Below are positions 48,937-58,114 of a stretch of DNA of 64,000 nt, in pieces (the stretch's first letter is position 1; every line of letters begins with the position of its first letter). Below the pieces are notes generated by a model. The model did no database searches. It was not told the origin of the DNA and worked only from the letters and a program-made list of their open reading frames with translations. Location: contig VGSF01000011.1 in the NCBI GenBank assembly GCA_016875165.1, positions 1-64,000 on the forward strand. The letters are read 5' to 3'. Made by a program: the position numbers and the translations under genes. The DNA comes from Deltaproteobacteria bacterium (GTDB lineage Bacteria; Desulfobacterota; SM23-61).

Positions 48937-50490
48937 ATGGAAAGTAAAGTAATCAGCGCACGCCAGGCGGTGAGTCTGGTAAACGATGGCGATGTCCTGG
49001 CCCTTCACGGCGCCGGAGGAGGGAATGTCGAACCTGACCTCCTGATTAAAACGCTTAGGGACCGATATCTGGAGACAAAGGAACCCAGAAACCTTACTCT
49101 CTTTCATGTATCCGGCCTGGGAGATCGAAAGACCACCGGGTTAGGCTACCTGGCTCACGAGGGCCTGGTAAAGAGGGTCATCGGCGGCCATTACGGCATG
49201 GCTCCCCTGATGTCCAGGCTGGTTCTGGAAGATAAGATCGAAGGATATAACCTCCCTCAGGGGGTCATGTCCCAGTGGTTCAGAGAAGTGGCCGGAGGGA
49301 GACCAGGTTTGATTACCCAGGTGGGCCTGGGGACATTCGTCGATCCAAGACTTCAAGGCGGGAAGCTGAACAAACGCTCTACGGAAGATCTCATTGAGGT
49401 CATTAAACTCGCTGGCAAAGAATGGCTCTTCTACCGCTCTTTTCCCATAAACGTGGCTTTTATCCGGGGAAGCACGGCAGATGAAAAAGGAAATATCAGC
49501 CTGGAACTCGAACCTGCCTGGCTGGACATCCTGCCCATGGCCATGGCCGCCCATAATTCCGGAGGTTTGGTGATCGCTCAGGTTAAGCGGCTGGCGAAGG
49601 CCGGGACACTTCCGCCCAAGACCGTCAAAGTGCCCGGGAGCCTGGTGGATAGGGTTGTCGTCTATCCCGAACAGTGGCAAACGGTGGCCAACGAATACAA
49701 CCCTTCCTTTAGCGGAGAAGTCAGAGTCCCTCTTAAGACCCTGGAGAAAATGGACCTGAACGAACGGAAGGTCATTGGCCGCAGAGGAGCCATGGAACTC
49801 CGTCCCGGATTTGTCATCAACATGGGCGTGGGCATGCCGGACGGTGTGGCTTCCGTGGCCGCTGAAGAGGGCATTGAGGAGCGGATGACCGTCTTTATCG
49901 AGCAAGGGCTCATCGGGGGAATCCCGGCGGGAGGGGTGCTCTTCGGGGTGATGTCCAACTTCGAGGCGGTGATCGACCAGCCCTACCAGTTCGATTTCTT
50001 TGACGGAGGAGGTCTTGACCGAGCTTTCTTAGGTTTTGCCGAGGCGGATGTGCAAGGCAACGTCAATGCCAGCAAGTTTGGCGATAATCTTTCAGGAACG
50101 GGTGGTTTTGTCAACATCTCTCAGGGAGCGAAGACGATCATCTTCTGCGGGACGTTTACCGCAGGAGGGCTGAAGACCAGGGTCGGCGGAGGAAAGATCG
50201 AAATCCTTAAGGAAGGAACGCATAAGAAGTTCGTCAACGAAGTGGAGCAAATTACCTTTAGCGGAGACTACGCCGTAAGGAAGGGCCAGAAAGTGATGTT
50301 CATCACCGAGCGGGCCGTGATCGAGCGCCTTCGGGAAGGAATGATGATCACCGAGATCGCTCCCGGGTTGGAACTTGAGCGGCACATCCTTTGGCAAATG
50401 GCGTTTAAACCAATTATTTCCCCGCAGCTTAAGAAGATGGATCCGCGAATTTTTCAGGAAGGGCTAATGGGGTTGGCAGATCATGACTAA
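48937..50490 (+). CDS. acyl-CoA:carboxylate CoA-transferase, fused alpha-beta (YdiF type)
   Basis: A 517-residue class I CoA-transferase in which both subunits are fused. The alpha half has DGDVLALHGAGGGNVEPDLL, the beta half INMGVGMPDGVASVAAEEG and VFIEQGLIGGIPAGG with the catalytic Glu. YdiF/propionate CoA-transferase relatives exchange CoA between short-chain acids. With MaoC it suggests activation and hydration of a small acid. Ribosome site GGGGGAAAGAG. The gap to the TPR gene holds a family G element. Confidence 0.9.
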   Translation: MESKVISARQAVSLVNDGDVLALHGAGGGNVEPDLLIKTLRDRYLETKEPRNLTLFHVSGLGDRKTTGLGYLAHEGLVKRVIGGHYGMAPLMSRLVLEDKIEGYNLPQGVMSQWFREVAGGRPGLITQVGLGTFVDPRLQGGKLNKRSTEDLIEVIKLAGKEWLFYRSFPINVAFIRGSTADEKGNISLELEPAWLDILPMAMAAHNSGGLVIAQVKRLAKAGTLPPKTVKVPGSLVDRVVVYPEQWQTVANEYNPSFSGEVRVPLKTLEKMDLNERKVIGRRGAMELRPGFVINMGVGMPDGVASVAAEEGIEERMTVFIEQGLIGGIPAGGVLFGVMSNFEAVIDQPYQFDFFDGGGLDRAFLGFAEADVQGNVNASKFGDNLSGTGGFVNISQGAKTIIFCGTFTAGGLKTRVGGGKIEILKEGTHKKFVNEVEQITFSGDYAVRKGQKVMFITERAVIERLREGMMITEIAPGLELERHILWQMAFKPIISPQLKKMDPRIFQEGLMGLADHD

Positions 50491-50649
50491 TGATCGATGT
50501 CTGATCCGATCTACTCAACCCATTTGAAACATTCCTTCCCCCTCCCGCCTGACCCATAGAGGTTGAAAAATAAAAGTGACGGACGGTCGGGCTAAAAGAA
50601 AATTGACGTGGATTCAGCAAGATAGTATTATGAATATATTATCCCTAAG

Positions 50650-50790
50650 GGGCGACTTAATACGAGCGTAATAAATGTCTTTACAAGTCATTGCGAGCCC
50701 AAGGGGCGCGGCAATCTCATTCTTCAGGGGATTGCTTCGTCGTTCCACTCCTCGCAATGACAGGTTATTTAATCAGTCGGTATTAGTATA
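50650..50790. mobile_element. family G palindromic element, copy 2
   Basis: TAATACGAGCGTAATAAATG at the left and ATTTAATCAGTCGGTATTAG at the right are similar to the inverted arms of 40852-41012, in opposite orientation. The core again is CATTGCGAG/CTCGCAATGAC. Borders are approximate. Confidence 0.6.
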
Positions 50791-50811
50791 GAAGGGTTGC
50801 GAGTGTCCGTA

Positions 50812-52512
50812 ATGAAAAGGGCATGTTTTTATCTTCTGGTTTTGCTTATGGCCCCTGCCTGCGCAGCGGTGAAACCCCTCCCTCCCCCTGCCCAAGAATT
50901 TTTGCCGCCGGGCCCTGCCGCTAAATCCTACTACCATTTTCTCCTCGCCCAGCTTCACCAAAAAGCGGGCGATATCGATCAGGCAGCCGACCAGTACCAG
51001 AAAGCCCTGGAGCAGGATAAAACTTCTGCCTACCTGCAGACTCATCTGGCTGCCCTTTATCTAAAGAAGGGCTTTCCAGAAAAAGCTCTGCAGGAGTTAG
51101 AAAAAGCCATCCAGGTCAACCCCCATAGCGCTCCTGCGCACCTTCTTCTGGGAGGTTTATACCTTTCTTTCAATCAGCCCGAAAAAGCCCTCCAGGCCTA
51201 CCAGAAAGTAATCCAGCTTGAGCCCAAAAGCCAGGAAGCCCGTCTCTTCCTGGGAACTCTATACGCCGAGCAAAAAAATTATGAAAACGCCATTACTAAC
51301 TTCAAGGCCCTTCTGGAAATCGACCCCCAGTCCTTGATGGGGCATTACTACCTGGCGCGCGTCTATGCCGAGACGAAGCGTTTCGCTGAAGCCCAGAAGC
51401 ACTACCAAGCGTCCTTGGAAATCAAGCCCCAATTCGAGCCGGCTCTAATGGATTTAGCCCTGATTTATGAAATTCAGCAAGAGTATGAAAAGGCCATTAA
51501 GGTTTACAGGGACATCCTGGAACTGAATCCTTCTAACCCGGATGCCCATGAACGCTTGGGTCAGGTTTTTATCCGCCAGAACAAGCTAAACGAAGCCCTG
51601 ACTGAATTCCATGAGGTAGATAAACTAACCATCGATAACACAGAGGTGCGCATAAAGATCGGGCTCATCTATTTCGAACAGCGGCGCCTCGAAGAAGCCA
51701 TCGCCCAGTTCTCCCTTGTTCTTTCCGCTAAACCGGATAATGATCGAGTGCGCTATTATCTGGGGACCGTTTACGAGGAGAAAAAAGAGTTCGAGCAGGC
51801 CGCGGATGAATTCAAGCGCGTTCCGCCTTCCTCCTCGTTCTACGTCGATGCGCAAATCCATCTGGCTTATATTTACGATAAACAAAACAAGGCCCAAGAG
51901 GCCATCTCCTCTCTTCAAACCGCAATAAAGGTAAAACCGGATAACCCCAACCTCTACCGCTTCTTAGCGTCTCTTTACGAGAAAGCCAACCAGTTTGAGG
52001 AAGGAATCCGCCTTCTCCAAAAAGCCCTGGAGTATGCTCCCCGGGACGAAAAAATCCTTTTCAACCTGGGAGTCCTTTACGACAAATCCGGGAATTGGCA
52101 GGAGTGTATCAATCAGATGCGCCTGGTCCTTAAGATCAATCCCGACCACCCGCAAGCTTTGAATTACATCGGCTACACCTATGCCGAGAAAGGGATCAAC
52201 CTGGATGAAGCGGAGGCTCTCATCAAGCGGGCCCTGGAGCTGAAGCCAGATGACGGCTATATCACCGACAGCCTAGGCTGGGTTTACTTCAAAAAAGGAG
52301 AAATAGAGAAAGCTGTGATTGAACTGGAAAAAGCCCACCGCTTAGCCCCGGAAGACCCGGTGATTGCCGAGCATCTGGGCGATGCCTACGCCAGCCGCAA
52401 ACTGATCGATAAAGCCATCATGATGTATGAACGGGCCCTGAAATTGGACCCCAAAAAAACCGAGCTGAAAGAAAAAATTAAAAAATTGCGGAAAGAAAAG
52501 AAACGCCCATGA
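50812..52512 (+). CDS. TPR-repeat lipoprotein-like protein
   Basis: About 566 residues. An N-terminal membrane-targeting segment (MKRACFYLLVLLMAPACAAV) has a possible but non-canonical lipobox at APAC. The rest is a continuous array of about fourteen tetratricopeptide repeats, for example YYHFLLAQLHQKAGDIDQAA and ALNYIGYTYAEKGINLDEAE, ending with KKLRKEKKRP. TPR arrays are protein-binding scaffolds. It is coupled to the LolB-like gene by an ATGA overlap, so an outer-membrane biogenesis role is plausible. An in-frame TTG at 50797 is less likely as start. Confidence 0.82.
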   Translation: MKRACFYLLVLLMAPACAAVKPLPPPAQEFLPPGPAAKSYYHFLLAQLHQKAGDIDQAADQYQKALEQDKTSAYLQTHLAALYLKKGFPEKALQELEKAIQVNPHSAPAHLLLGGLYLSFNQPEKALQAYQKVIQLEPKSQEARLFLGTLYAEQKNYENAITNFKALLEIDPQSLMGHYYLARVYAETKRFAEAQKHYQASLEIKPQFEPALMDLALIYEIQQEYEKAIKVYRDILELNPSNPDAHERLGQVFIRQNKLNEALTEFHEVDKLTIDNTEVRIKIGLIYFEQRRLEEAIAQFSLVLSAKPDNDRVRYYLGTVYEEKKEFEQAADEFKRVPPSSSFYVDAQIHLAYIYDKQNKAQEAISSLQTAIKVKPDNPNLYRFLASLYEKANQFEEGIRLLQKALEYAPRDEKILFNLGVLYDKSGNWQECINQMRLVLKINPDHPQALNYIGYTYAEKGINLDEAEALIKRALELKPDDGYITDSLGWVYFKKGEIEKAVIELEKAHRLAPEDPVIAEHLGDAYASRKLIDKAIMMYERALKLDPKKTELKEKIKKLRKEKKRP

Positions 52513-53285
52513 GGAGTTGGATTCCTTTCCTCCTTTTTTCGGTCTTCTCCTCATTAAGCGGTTGCGCCACTCTTCCCGCCCTCCTCCCGGAAACTCCCCC
52601 GCCGGAAGTGCTTCTGGATCAAGTTCGGGCGCGCCTTAAGGCTATTGAAGGGCTGAAAGGCCTGGCCCAGGTGAAAGTTACTGCGGCCGCAAAAAATTTT
52701 AGCGCCCAGCAGGTCTTTTTTGTCCGCCGGCCAGCGCTGTTGCGGGCTGAAACTTTAGGCCCATTGGGCACACCCCAGTTCTATATAGTAACGGATGGCC
52801 GCGAATTGAACCTTTATCATCCGGGAGAAAATCGCTATTACCGGGGCCAAGCCACGGGCAGCCATCTTTTCTCGGCTCTGCCGGTTGCCCTGGAGCCGGA
52901 AGAAGTCGTTGCCCTTTTATTAGGGGGCCCTCTGCTGATTGACTTCGATACAGCCTCCGTTCGCCGCCATCGGGAGGAAAGCCTGTGGGCCCTGGAACTC
53001 GTTTCCGTTCACCGGAAGGAGCGCCAGGTTCTCTTTGTAAATCCTTTCTCTTTTCAGATTATCCGCGCCGAATTCCACCGTCCGGATTTATTCAACCGTA
53101 TGGTCTTTGAAGACTTCCGTCAATTTCAGGAACTCCTTTTCCCCCAGAAAATCCAGTTTACTTCCTTCACCCCGAAGGCCCAGCTTACGGTGGAATATAG
53201 CGAGGTGGAATTAAATCCCCGGTGGGAAGAGCAGGATTTTAAGCTTCCGGTGCCCCGGGGAGCCACGGTCATTCCTTTACAATGA
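52509..53285 (+). CDS. LolB-like/DUF4292-type outer-membrane lipoprotein
   Basis: A 258-residue lipoprotein: signal MRSWIPFLLFSVFSSLSGC with lipobox LSGC (Cys19). The mature part (LKAIEGLKGLAQVKVTAAAK, FFVRRPALLRAETLGPLGTP, then FYIVTDGRELNLYHPGENRY) has the alternating beta pattern of the LolA/LolB half-barrel fold. It may accept lipoproteins or support another envelope process. It is translated together with the TPR protein. The stop codon is followed after two bases by a family D element. Confidence 0.7.
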   Translation: MRSWIPFLLFSVFSSLSGCATLPALLPETPPPEVLLDQVRARLKAIEGLKGLAQVKVTAAAKNFSAQQVFFVRRPALLRAETLGPLGTPQFYIVTDGRELNLYHPGENRYYRGQATGSHLFSALPVALEPEEVVALLLGGPLLIDFDTASVRRHREESLWALELVSVHRKERQVLFVNPFSFQIIRAEFHRPDLFNRMVFEDFRQFQELLFPQKIQFTSFTPKAQLTVEYSEVELNPRWEEQDFKLPVPRGATVIPLQ

Positions 53286-53287
53286 AT

Positions 53288-53441
53288 GATGATCTCGTAA
53301 AAAGTCCGAAAGCCCCTTTCCCCGTCATTCCGGCCCCGATTTTCATCGGGATAAACTCCAGCCGGAATCCAGTTATTTCAAGGATTTATCAAACCTCTGG
53401 CTCCGGTTTTCACCGGAGTGACGACTTTTTACTAGGCCATC
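53288..53441. mobile_element. family D element, copy 4 (154 bp)
   Basis: Ends GATGATCTCGTAAAAAGTC and GACTTTTTACTAGGCCATC. ATGAAT at 53282-53287 and 53442-53447 is the 6-bp target duplication. The interior (CGTCATTCCGGCCCCGATTT, later CACCGGAGTGACG) is shared with copy 5 but not with copies 1-3. The left duplication contains the stop codon of the preceding gene. Confidence 0.82.
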
Positions 53442-53498
53442 ATGAATGGCTATATTAGAAAAAATGGGAGGCAGGCCTTCGCTTTAGGCCGCGAAGCT

Positions 53499-54650
53499 TT
53501 ATCCGATATCTTTTAATTTTTTGCGGGCGCGATTGGCTTGGTCGGACTTGGGATAGCGCTTGATGACTTCTTTCAAAATCAATTTGGCGTTAACCGCGTC
53601 GGCCATCTCCAGGAAGGCAATTCCCTGGCGGTACAAAGCGTCGGGAACTTTATTTCCCTTGGGGTATTTCTTGAGCACTTCGTCAAATTCCAAAATAGCC
53701 TCTTCAAACTTCTTTTCGGCAAAATAACATTCTCCCAGCCAGTAATGAGCATTCTCAGCAAACTTGGACTTGGGATAGACCTCCAGGAATTTCTGAAAGC
53801 CTTTCTTGGCTCCCTCGATATCCCCCTTGGTAAACTGATCATAAGCCTTTTTATAAGCTTCTTCTAAAGAGACAACAGGCTTTTTTACCTCTGGCTCCGC
53901 CTTCTTGGCAGGAGTCGCTACTTTGGCCGGCTCTACTTTGGTCGGATCCGCTTTGGCCTGGGCACCCGGGACGGTGGAAGGTTTCTCTGTCTCTGCCTCT
54001 GCCTCTTCTTCCCCTTCGGCAGCCTTACTCTCCTTTTCCTGTTGCAGGGCCAGGATTTTTTTATCCCAATCTTCCATGGTCTTGTTCTGAGCTTCCATGC
54101 TCTTGTTCAGAGCCGCTATCCGTTTATCCAATTCGTCGAGTTTTCCCTGGTAAGCTTCCCTGATCGTTTTGGTCTCCCCGAAAGTCCTCTGGGCGAAATA
54201 TTTGCTCTCTTCAAATCGTCCCATCAGGTTTTGCACTTCCATCTGGAGTTTATCCAGCCTGGCGCCCAGGTCTGCCTGGTAACGGCGCATGGGCTGGGCG
54301 GAAGTATCTATCTCCTTTTCCAGAGAGGCGATTTTGCTCCTCGTTTCCGCTTCCAGAAAACCTAATTTGCTCCTGGTTTCGGCGCCCAGAGATGTTATTT
54401 CTTGTTGTTGGACATCAATTTTTATTCCCAGGGCGTCCATCTTGCTGGAAAGATTCTTGATCTCGCCGGAAAGACTTTTCATCTCATTGTGCAGATCATA
54501 TAGATTCCGTTGCAGCGCCAGAAGTTCCTTGGTGTTGTTGTTTGTGTCGCGCTGGAGGGTTTCCAGGTCTTTTTGGGTGGCACATCCACTGAACGCTAAA
54601 AAAGCAGGGAAAAGGAGAGCGATGAAAATTACTATGTTTATTCTCTTCAT
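53499..54650 (-). CDS. cpoB: Tol-Pal system protein CpoB (YbgF)
   Basis: A 383-residue exported protein. The signal ends in a lipobox LAFSGC (Cys23), so it is probably a lipoprotein here. Residues about 25-225 form a long coiled coil (LQRDTNNNTKELLALQRNLY and following), then an Ala/Pro/Lys linker. The C-terminal 120 residues hold three TPR repeats (YDQFTKGDIEGAKKGFQKFL, NAHYWLGECYFAEKKFEEAI, DALYRQGIAFLEMADAVNAK). CpoB couples the Tol system to peptidoglycan synthesis during division. The coiled coil is longer than in E. coli. Last gene of the tol locus. Confidence 0.9.
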   Translation of the reverse strand: MKRINIVIFIALLFPAFLAFSGCATQKDLETLQRDTNNNTKELLALQRNLYDLHNEMKSLSGEIKNLSSKMDALGIKIDVQQQEITSLGAETRSKLGFLEAETRSKIASLEKEIDTSAQPMRRYQADLGARLDKLQMEVQNLMGRFEESKYFAQRTFGETKTIREAYQGKLDELDKRIAALNKSMEAQNKTMEDWDKKILALQQEKESKAAEGEEEAEAETEKPSTVPGAQAKADPTKVEPAKVATPAKKAEPEVKKPVVSLEEAYKKAYDQFTKGDIEGAKKGFQKFLEVYPKSKFAENAHYWLGECYFAEKKFEEAILEFDEVLKKYPKGNKVPDALYRQGIAFLEMADAVNAKLILKEVIKRYPKSDQANRARKKLKDIG

Positions 54651-54669
54651 GGCCTGGAGAAAATTTTAG

Positions 54670-54722
54670 GGAGCTCTTCCTCCTGTTTAATTGTCTTCCC
54701 CGGTTCTTCCAGAAAGAGCTCC
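54670..54722. promoter_or_regulatory. hairpin between pal and cpoB
   Basis: GGAGCTCTT and AAGAGCTCC form a perfect 9-bp stem with a 35-nt loop. On the coding strand it is followed by TAAAATTTT. It could attenuate transcription or stabilise the pal message. Confidence 0.4.
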
Positions 54723-54744
54723 TTAAGGTTTGGGGTGGATTATA

Positions 54745-55407
54745 TTATCTGGTCTTGACGAATTCATCCCGCCGATTTTTAGAGCGTTCAGCCTCTTCCT
54801 TATTGGGAACCAGAGGTCTTTCTTCGCCGTAACTGATGGTGGATACCCTCGCGGAACCTACCCCCAGCGCTTCCAGGTATTTTTTGGCGCTATTGGCCCG
54901 CCGCTCGCCCAGGGCCAAGTTGTATTCATTCGTTCCGATGTCGCAGGTGTGTCCTTCAATCTGTATCTTTTCCCTGGAATTTTTGGACATCCAGGCGGCG
55001 AGTTTTTCTAAGTTCTCTTTCGATTTGGTGGAAAGGCTGTAATCATCAAAAGCAAACTGAATGCGCAGGCTGACCAGATCTATGGGTTCAGGGGTTGGGG
55101 CCGGGGGCGCTGCCTCAACCCTGGGGGTTGGGGCCGGGGGCGCTGCCTCAACCCTGGGGGCTGGCGCCGGGGGGGTTGGGGCCGGGGGCGCTGCCTCAAC
55201 CCTGGGGGTTGGGGCCGGGGGCGCTGCCTCAACCCTGGGGGCTGGCGCCGCGGGCGTTGGTTTAGGCTCTTCTTTTTTGGCTTCGACAACTGGCTTTGCT
55301 GCCGCTTCCTCCTTGACCACCTGTTTCTTCGCGCACCCGGTAGCGATGAAAGCAATGGACATGATGGAGATTAGAACGACTAACCAGACTGACGATTTTT
55401 TCAACAT
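54745..55407 (-). CDS. pal: peptidoglycan-associated lipoprotein Pal
   Basis: A 220-residue outer-membrane lipoprotein: signal and lipobox IATGC (Cys25), then an extended Pro/Ala linker built of repeated RVEAAPPAPTP units (residues about 55-105), then the OmpA-like domain (RIQFAFDDYSLSTKSKENLE, IEGHTCDIGTNEYNLALGER, RRDEFVKTR) that binds peptidoglycan. With TolB it anchors the Tol complex across the envelope. The linker is unusually long and repetitive compared with ordinary Pal. Gene order tolB-pal-cpoB is conserved. Confidence 0.93.
   Translation of the reverse strand: MLKKSSVWLVVLISIMSIAFIATGCAKKQVVKEEAAAKPVVEAKKEEPKPTPAAPAPRVEAAPPAPTPRVEAAPPAPTPPAPAPRVEAAPPAPTPRVEAAPPAPTPEPIDLVSLRIQFAFDDYSLSTKSKENLEKLAAWMSKNSREKIQIEGHTCDIGTNEYNLALGERRANSAKKYLEALGVGSARVSTISYGEERPLVPNKEEAERSKNRRDEFVKTR
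55091..55250. repeat. 33-bp coding tandem repeat in pal
   Basis: Four copies of a 33-bp unit (GGGGTTGGGGCCGGGGGCGC plus TGCCTCAACCCTG) occur as two pairs separated by GGGGCTGGCGCCGGGG. The pair-plus-spacer is itself duplicated with a period of about 81 bp. They encode the RVEAAPPAPTP linker in the opposite strand sense. The high identity suggests recent expansion and length polymorphism. Confidence 0.75.
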
Positions 55408-55467
55408 TCTTTTCTCCTCCTTTTCTTTGAATTTTTAAGAAAATTAGAAATCGACTATTAGTTCTCA

Positions 55468-56829
55468 TTATTTTTCTTTAAATCGAGGGGACCAGTTAGG
55501 ATATATATCACCTCCCCGCTGAAATGTCAACTTTTTTATGCGAGTTCCCTCGGCATCGATTAAAAAAATATGGGGCCCCCCATCCCGGTTTGAGCTAAAG
55601 ACCAGATTGCGTCCATCCGGCGACCAGGAAGGCATCTCGCACCGTCCCAGGTTGGCCGTCAAAATGCGAAAATCCGATCCATCACGGTGGATAGTGCAGA
55701 TGTTGCGCCCTCCCCCGATTGCAGAATCAAAAGCAATCCGGTCTCCCCGCGGGGACCAGGCCGGATGAGTGTTGTAATTGCCCTCGAAGGTCAGCCGCTG
55801 AACGTTTTTCCCATCCGCATCCATGATGTAAATCTGCGGGTTTCCCTGGCGATTGGACACGAAGGCTATCTTCTTGCCATCAGGGGACCATGCCGGGGAC
55901 ACATCGATGGCCGGGTTATCGGTCAAACGCAGCAGGCCCGAACCATCCTGGTTGACGATGTATATCTCCGGGTTGCCATCCTTGCTCAGGGTGAGGGCTA
56001 AACGCTGGCTGTCTGGCGACCAGGCCGGAGAAATATTCAGGCCGGGATATTGAGAAATTGGGCGTTCTTCCCCGTTGGGCAAATTTTTAATGTAGATGTC
56101 CGGGTTGCCCGATTTGTAGGAGGTGAAGGCCACTTTCGTCCCATCGGGGGAAAAGCGGGGGGAAAGGCAAATGGACTGGTGGCGGGTTATCTGGTTTACG
56201 TTTCGACCGTCGAAATCCATGACATAGATCTCTTTGTTCCCCGTTGCTTTGGAGACAAAAACGATCTTGGTCTGGAAGAACCCTTGTTCCCCGGTGAGGG
56301 CGAAGACGATCTCGTCGGCGAACCGGTGAGCCATGCGCGACAGATCGGTGATTTCCCCGATGTACCTTTTGCCGATGATCAGCTCCCTCTGCACCACATC
56401 ATAAAGGCGCGCCTCCATGGTCAAAGAACGGTCTTTGTAAGCGATCTCCCCCATCACTAATGCTTCGGCCCCGATGTTGGCCCAGCTCCGGAATTCCCCA
56501 AAATCCGGAAGGGTTCCCGCCGGCCTTTGCTCCGCTGGCAATGGGGATACCCCCGGGGGAGGTTTGACAATGCTTTCCCCAAAGCTCTTAGGGTCAATCA
56601 AGGCGAAGAAGCCGGAAATGCTTAAATCATTGCTCAGGATGTCCGTAACCCGTTCTCCTAACTTCATATCCTCGTTGGGGGTGAGGGGTGATTTGAAGGG
56701 GGTAATGGCAATAGGGAACTTGCGGAAAGAAGGAGACCGAATGTCGATATAGACTTTGGCTCTTAAGAACTCGGCGGAGACTCCCACCAATAGAAGGGCA
56801 AACAGGAAGATGAACCAACTCTTTTTCAT
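55468..56829 (-). CDS. tolB: Tol-Pal system protein TolB
   Basis: A 453-residue periplasmic protein. Signal peptide MKKSWFIFLFALLLVGVSAE. An N-terminal domain (residues about 25-180) is followed by a six-bladed propeller with PD40-type repeats such as NVNQITRHQSICLSPRFSPD and LTDNPAIDVSPAWSPDGKKI. TolB links Pal to TolA. It starts nine bases after the tolA stop. Confidence 0.94.
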   Translation of the reverse strand: MKKSWFIFLFALLLVGVSAEFLRAKVYIDIRSPSFRKFPIAITPFKSPLTPNEDMKLGERVTDILSNDLSISGFFALIDPKSFGESIVKPPPGVSPLPAEQRPAGTLPDFGEFRSWANIGAEALVMGEIAYKDRSLTMEARLYDVVQRELIIGKRYIGEITDLSRMAHRFADEIVFALTGEQGFFQTKIVFVSKATGNKEIYVMDFDGRNVNQITRHQSICLSPRFSPDGTKVAFTSYKSGNPDIYIKNLPNGEERPISQYPGLNISPAWSPDSQRLALTLSKDGNPEIYIVNQDGSGLLRLTDNPAIDVSPAWSPDGKKIAFVSNRQGNPQIYIMDADGKNVQRLTFEGNYNTHPAWSPRGDRIAFDSAIGGGRNICTIHRDGSDFRILTANLGRCEMPSWSPDGRNLVFSSNRDGGPHIFLIDAEGTRIKKLTFQRGGDIYPNWSPRFKEK

Positions 56830-56838
56830 ACTAAAGCC

Positions 56839-57672
56839 TCAAAGTTCCGAAGGCGTAAATCGCACGCCTACGTCAAATTTTTCTCCTTCCATTCCGGTGG
56901 GCAGTGGAGGGAGGGGATTAGCTTTTTTGATGGCCCGCAGGGCGGATTCATCCAGGAAAGGGTTCCCGGATTTTTTCTCAAACTGCACGTCTTCAATCTG
57001 GCCATCCTTGGCGATGCGGATGGTGATGATGGTCTCGAGATTCTTCTTGCCCCCGAGGGCTTCTTCAGGCAAGACCCAGACACTGCGGATGCGCTGCCAG
57101 ATCAGGCTATAATAAATCTTAAATTTGATGGACATAATCCCGGAAGACGTTCCCCCCGCTCCCCCTTCGACTGTCTCTACGGCCCCGGAACTGCTGATGG
57201 TTACGCGTTTGCGGATGCCCTTGATGGCTGAACTCACTTGGCGAGCCTCTTTTTCGCTGCGAATCCGCTCGATGGCCGAGTCGATGCTCTTGCCTTCCTG
57301 GCGCTGGCGGACGCGTTCGATGGCCTCAGCGATCTTCTTTTCCGGGGTTTCTTTGGGGACAGGGGATAGAGAGACTGGCTTTTCTTTCTCCCGAACTTTG
57401 GCTTTTTCGGCAACCAGGGGAGGAACCGCAGGAAGAACTTCGGCAGGGCGACTGGGCCCTGGTTGACTAACTACGCCCAGGCTCGGGGGGATATTGACCA
57501 GACGGACGGAATATACCGGAGAGTAAAAAGTCCTCTTGGAGGCAAGATTAGGGAGAAAAAACATAGCTGAGATCATTATTACATGCAGCGTTAAAGAGAG
57601 AAAGACCATCTTCCAGATTTTAGGACTGCGCGAGTAGATGCGCAGGAGGTCTATGCTGGCCGAGGTCTTCAT
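56839..57672 (-). CDS. tolA: TolA/TonB-type energy transducer
   Basis: A 277-residue protein with one N-terminal membrane helix (residues about 22-40, MVFLSLTLHVIMISAMFFLP), a Pro/Lys/Glu-rich periplasmic stretch and a C-terminal TonB/TolA fold (SLIWQRIRSVWVLPEEALGG, IRIAKDGQIEDVQFEKKSGN, DESALRAIKKANPLPPLP). Position in tolQR-x-tolB assigns it as TolA, although shorter than the 421-residue enterobacterial protein. It overlaps tolR by ATGA. Confidence 0.88.
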   Translation of the reverse strand: MKTSASIDLLRIYSRSPKIWKMVFLSLTLHVIMISAMFFLPNLASKRTFYSPVYSVRLVNIPPSLGVVSQPGPSRPAEVLPAVPPLVAEKAKVREKEKPVSLSPVPKETPEKKIAEAIERVRQRQEGKSIDSAIERIRSEKEARQVSSAIKGIRKRVTISSSGAVETVEGGAGGTSSGIMSIKFKIYYSLIWQRIRSVWVLPEEALGGKKNLETIITIRIAKDGQIEDVQFEKKSGNPFLDESALRAIKKANPLPPLPTGMEGEKFDVGVRFTPSEL

Positions 57673-58082
57673 CTTTGTACTTCTAAGGGTTCCGTGACCA
57701 TGCCTAACTTTTCAATGCCGGCATTCTTGATTTCGGCCATTGTTTGAACCACAAACCCGTAGGGGACGCTGCGGTCCGCCCGCAGGAGGACTTCCCGGTT
57801 GAGCTTGGAAGCCGCCGACTGTTCCAGCCGTCTGCGCAGCAATAGGGGATCTATTTTCTCCTGGTTAATAAACACTTCCCGTTTGGAATTAATGGTGATG
57901 ACGACTCGCTCCTCCTGGCCTTCCATGGGCTGAGAAGTCGTTTGCGGCAGGTCCACATCAATGCCCTGCTGCATCATCGGGGCCGTAACCATGAAAAGAA
58001 TCAACATGACTAAGATCACATCCACCAGGGGAACGACGTTAATCTCGCTCATGGGCCGGTTTTCGCTTCTCACCCCCTGCAT
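57669..58082 (-). CDS. tolR: Tol-Pal system protein TolR
   Basis: A 137-residue ExbD/TolR-family protein with a single N-terminal membrane helix containing the proton-path Asp (PLVDVILVMLILFMVTAPMM) and a periplasmic domain ending LGMVTEP. It forms the proton-driven motor with TolQ, whose gene lies 32 bp upstream. Confidence 0.93.
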   Translation of the reverse strand: MQGVRSENRPMSEINVVPLVDVILVMLILFMVTAPMMQQGIDVDLPQTTSQPMEGQEERVVITINSKREVFINQEKIDPLLLRRRLEQSAASKLNREVLLRADRSVPYGFVVQTMAEIKNAGIEKLGMVTEPLEVQR

Positions 58083-58114
58083 AAATTCTCCTATCGATCG
58101 CCATGACCGGGCAT

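Noticed and set aside
55061-55438. Plus-strand Gly/Ala-rich frame opposite pal
   Set aside because: Shadow of the 33-bp repeat. The minus-strand Pal reading has a signal peptide, lipobox and OmpA domain.
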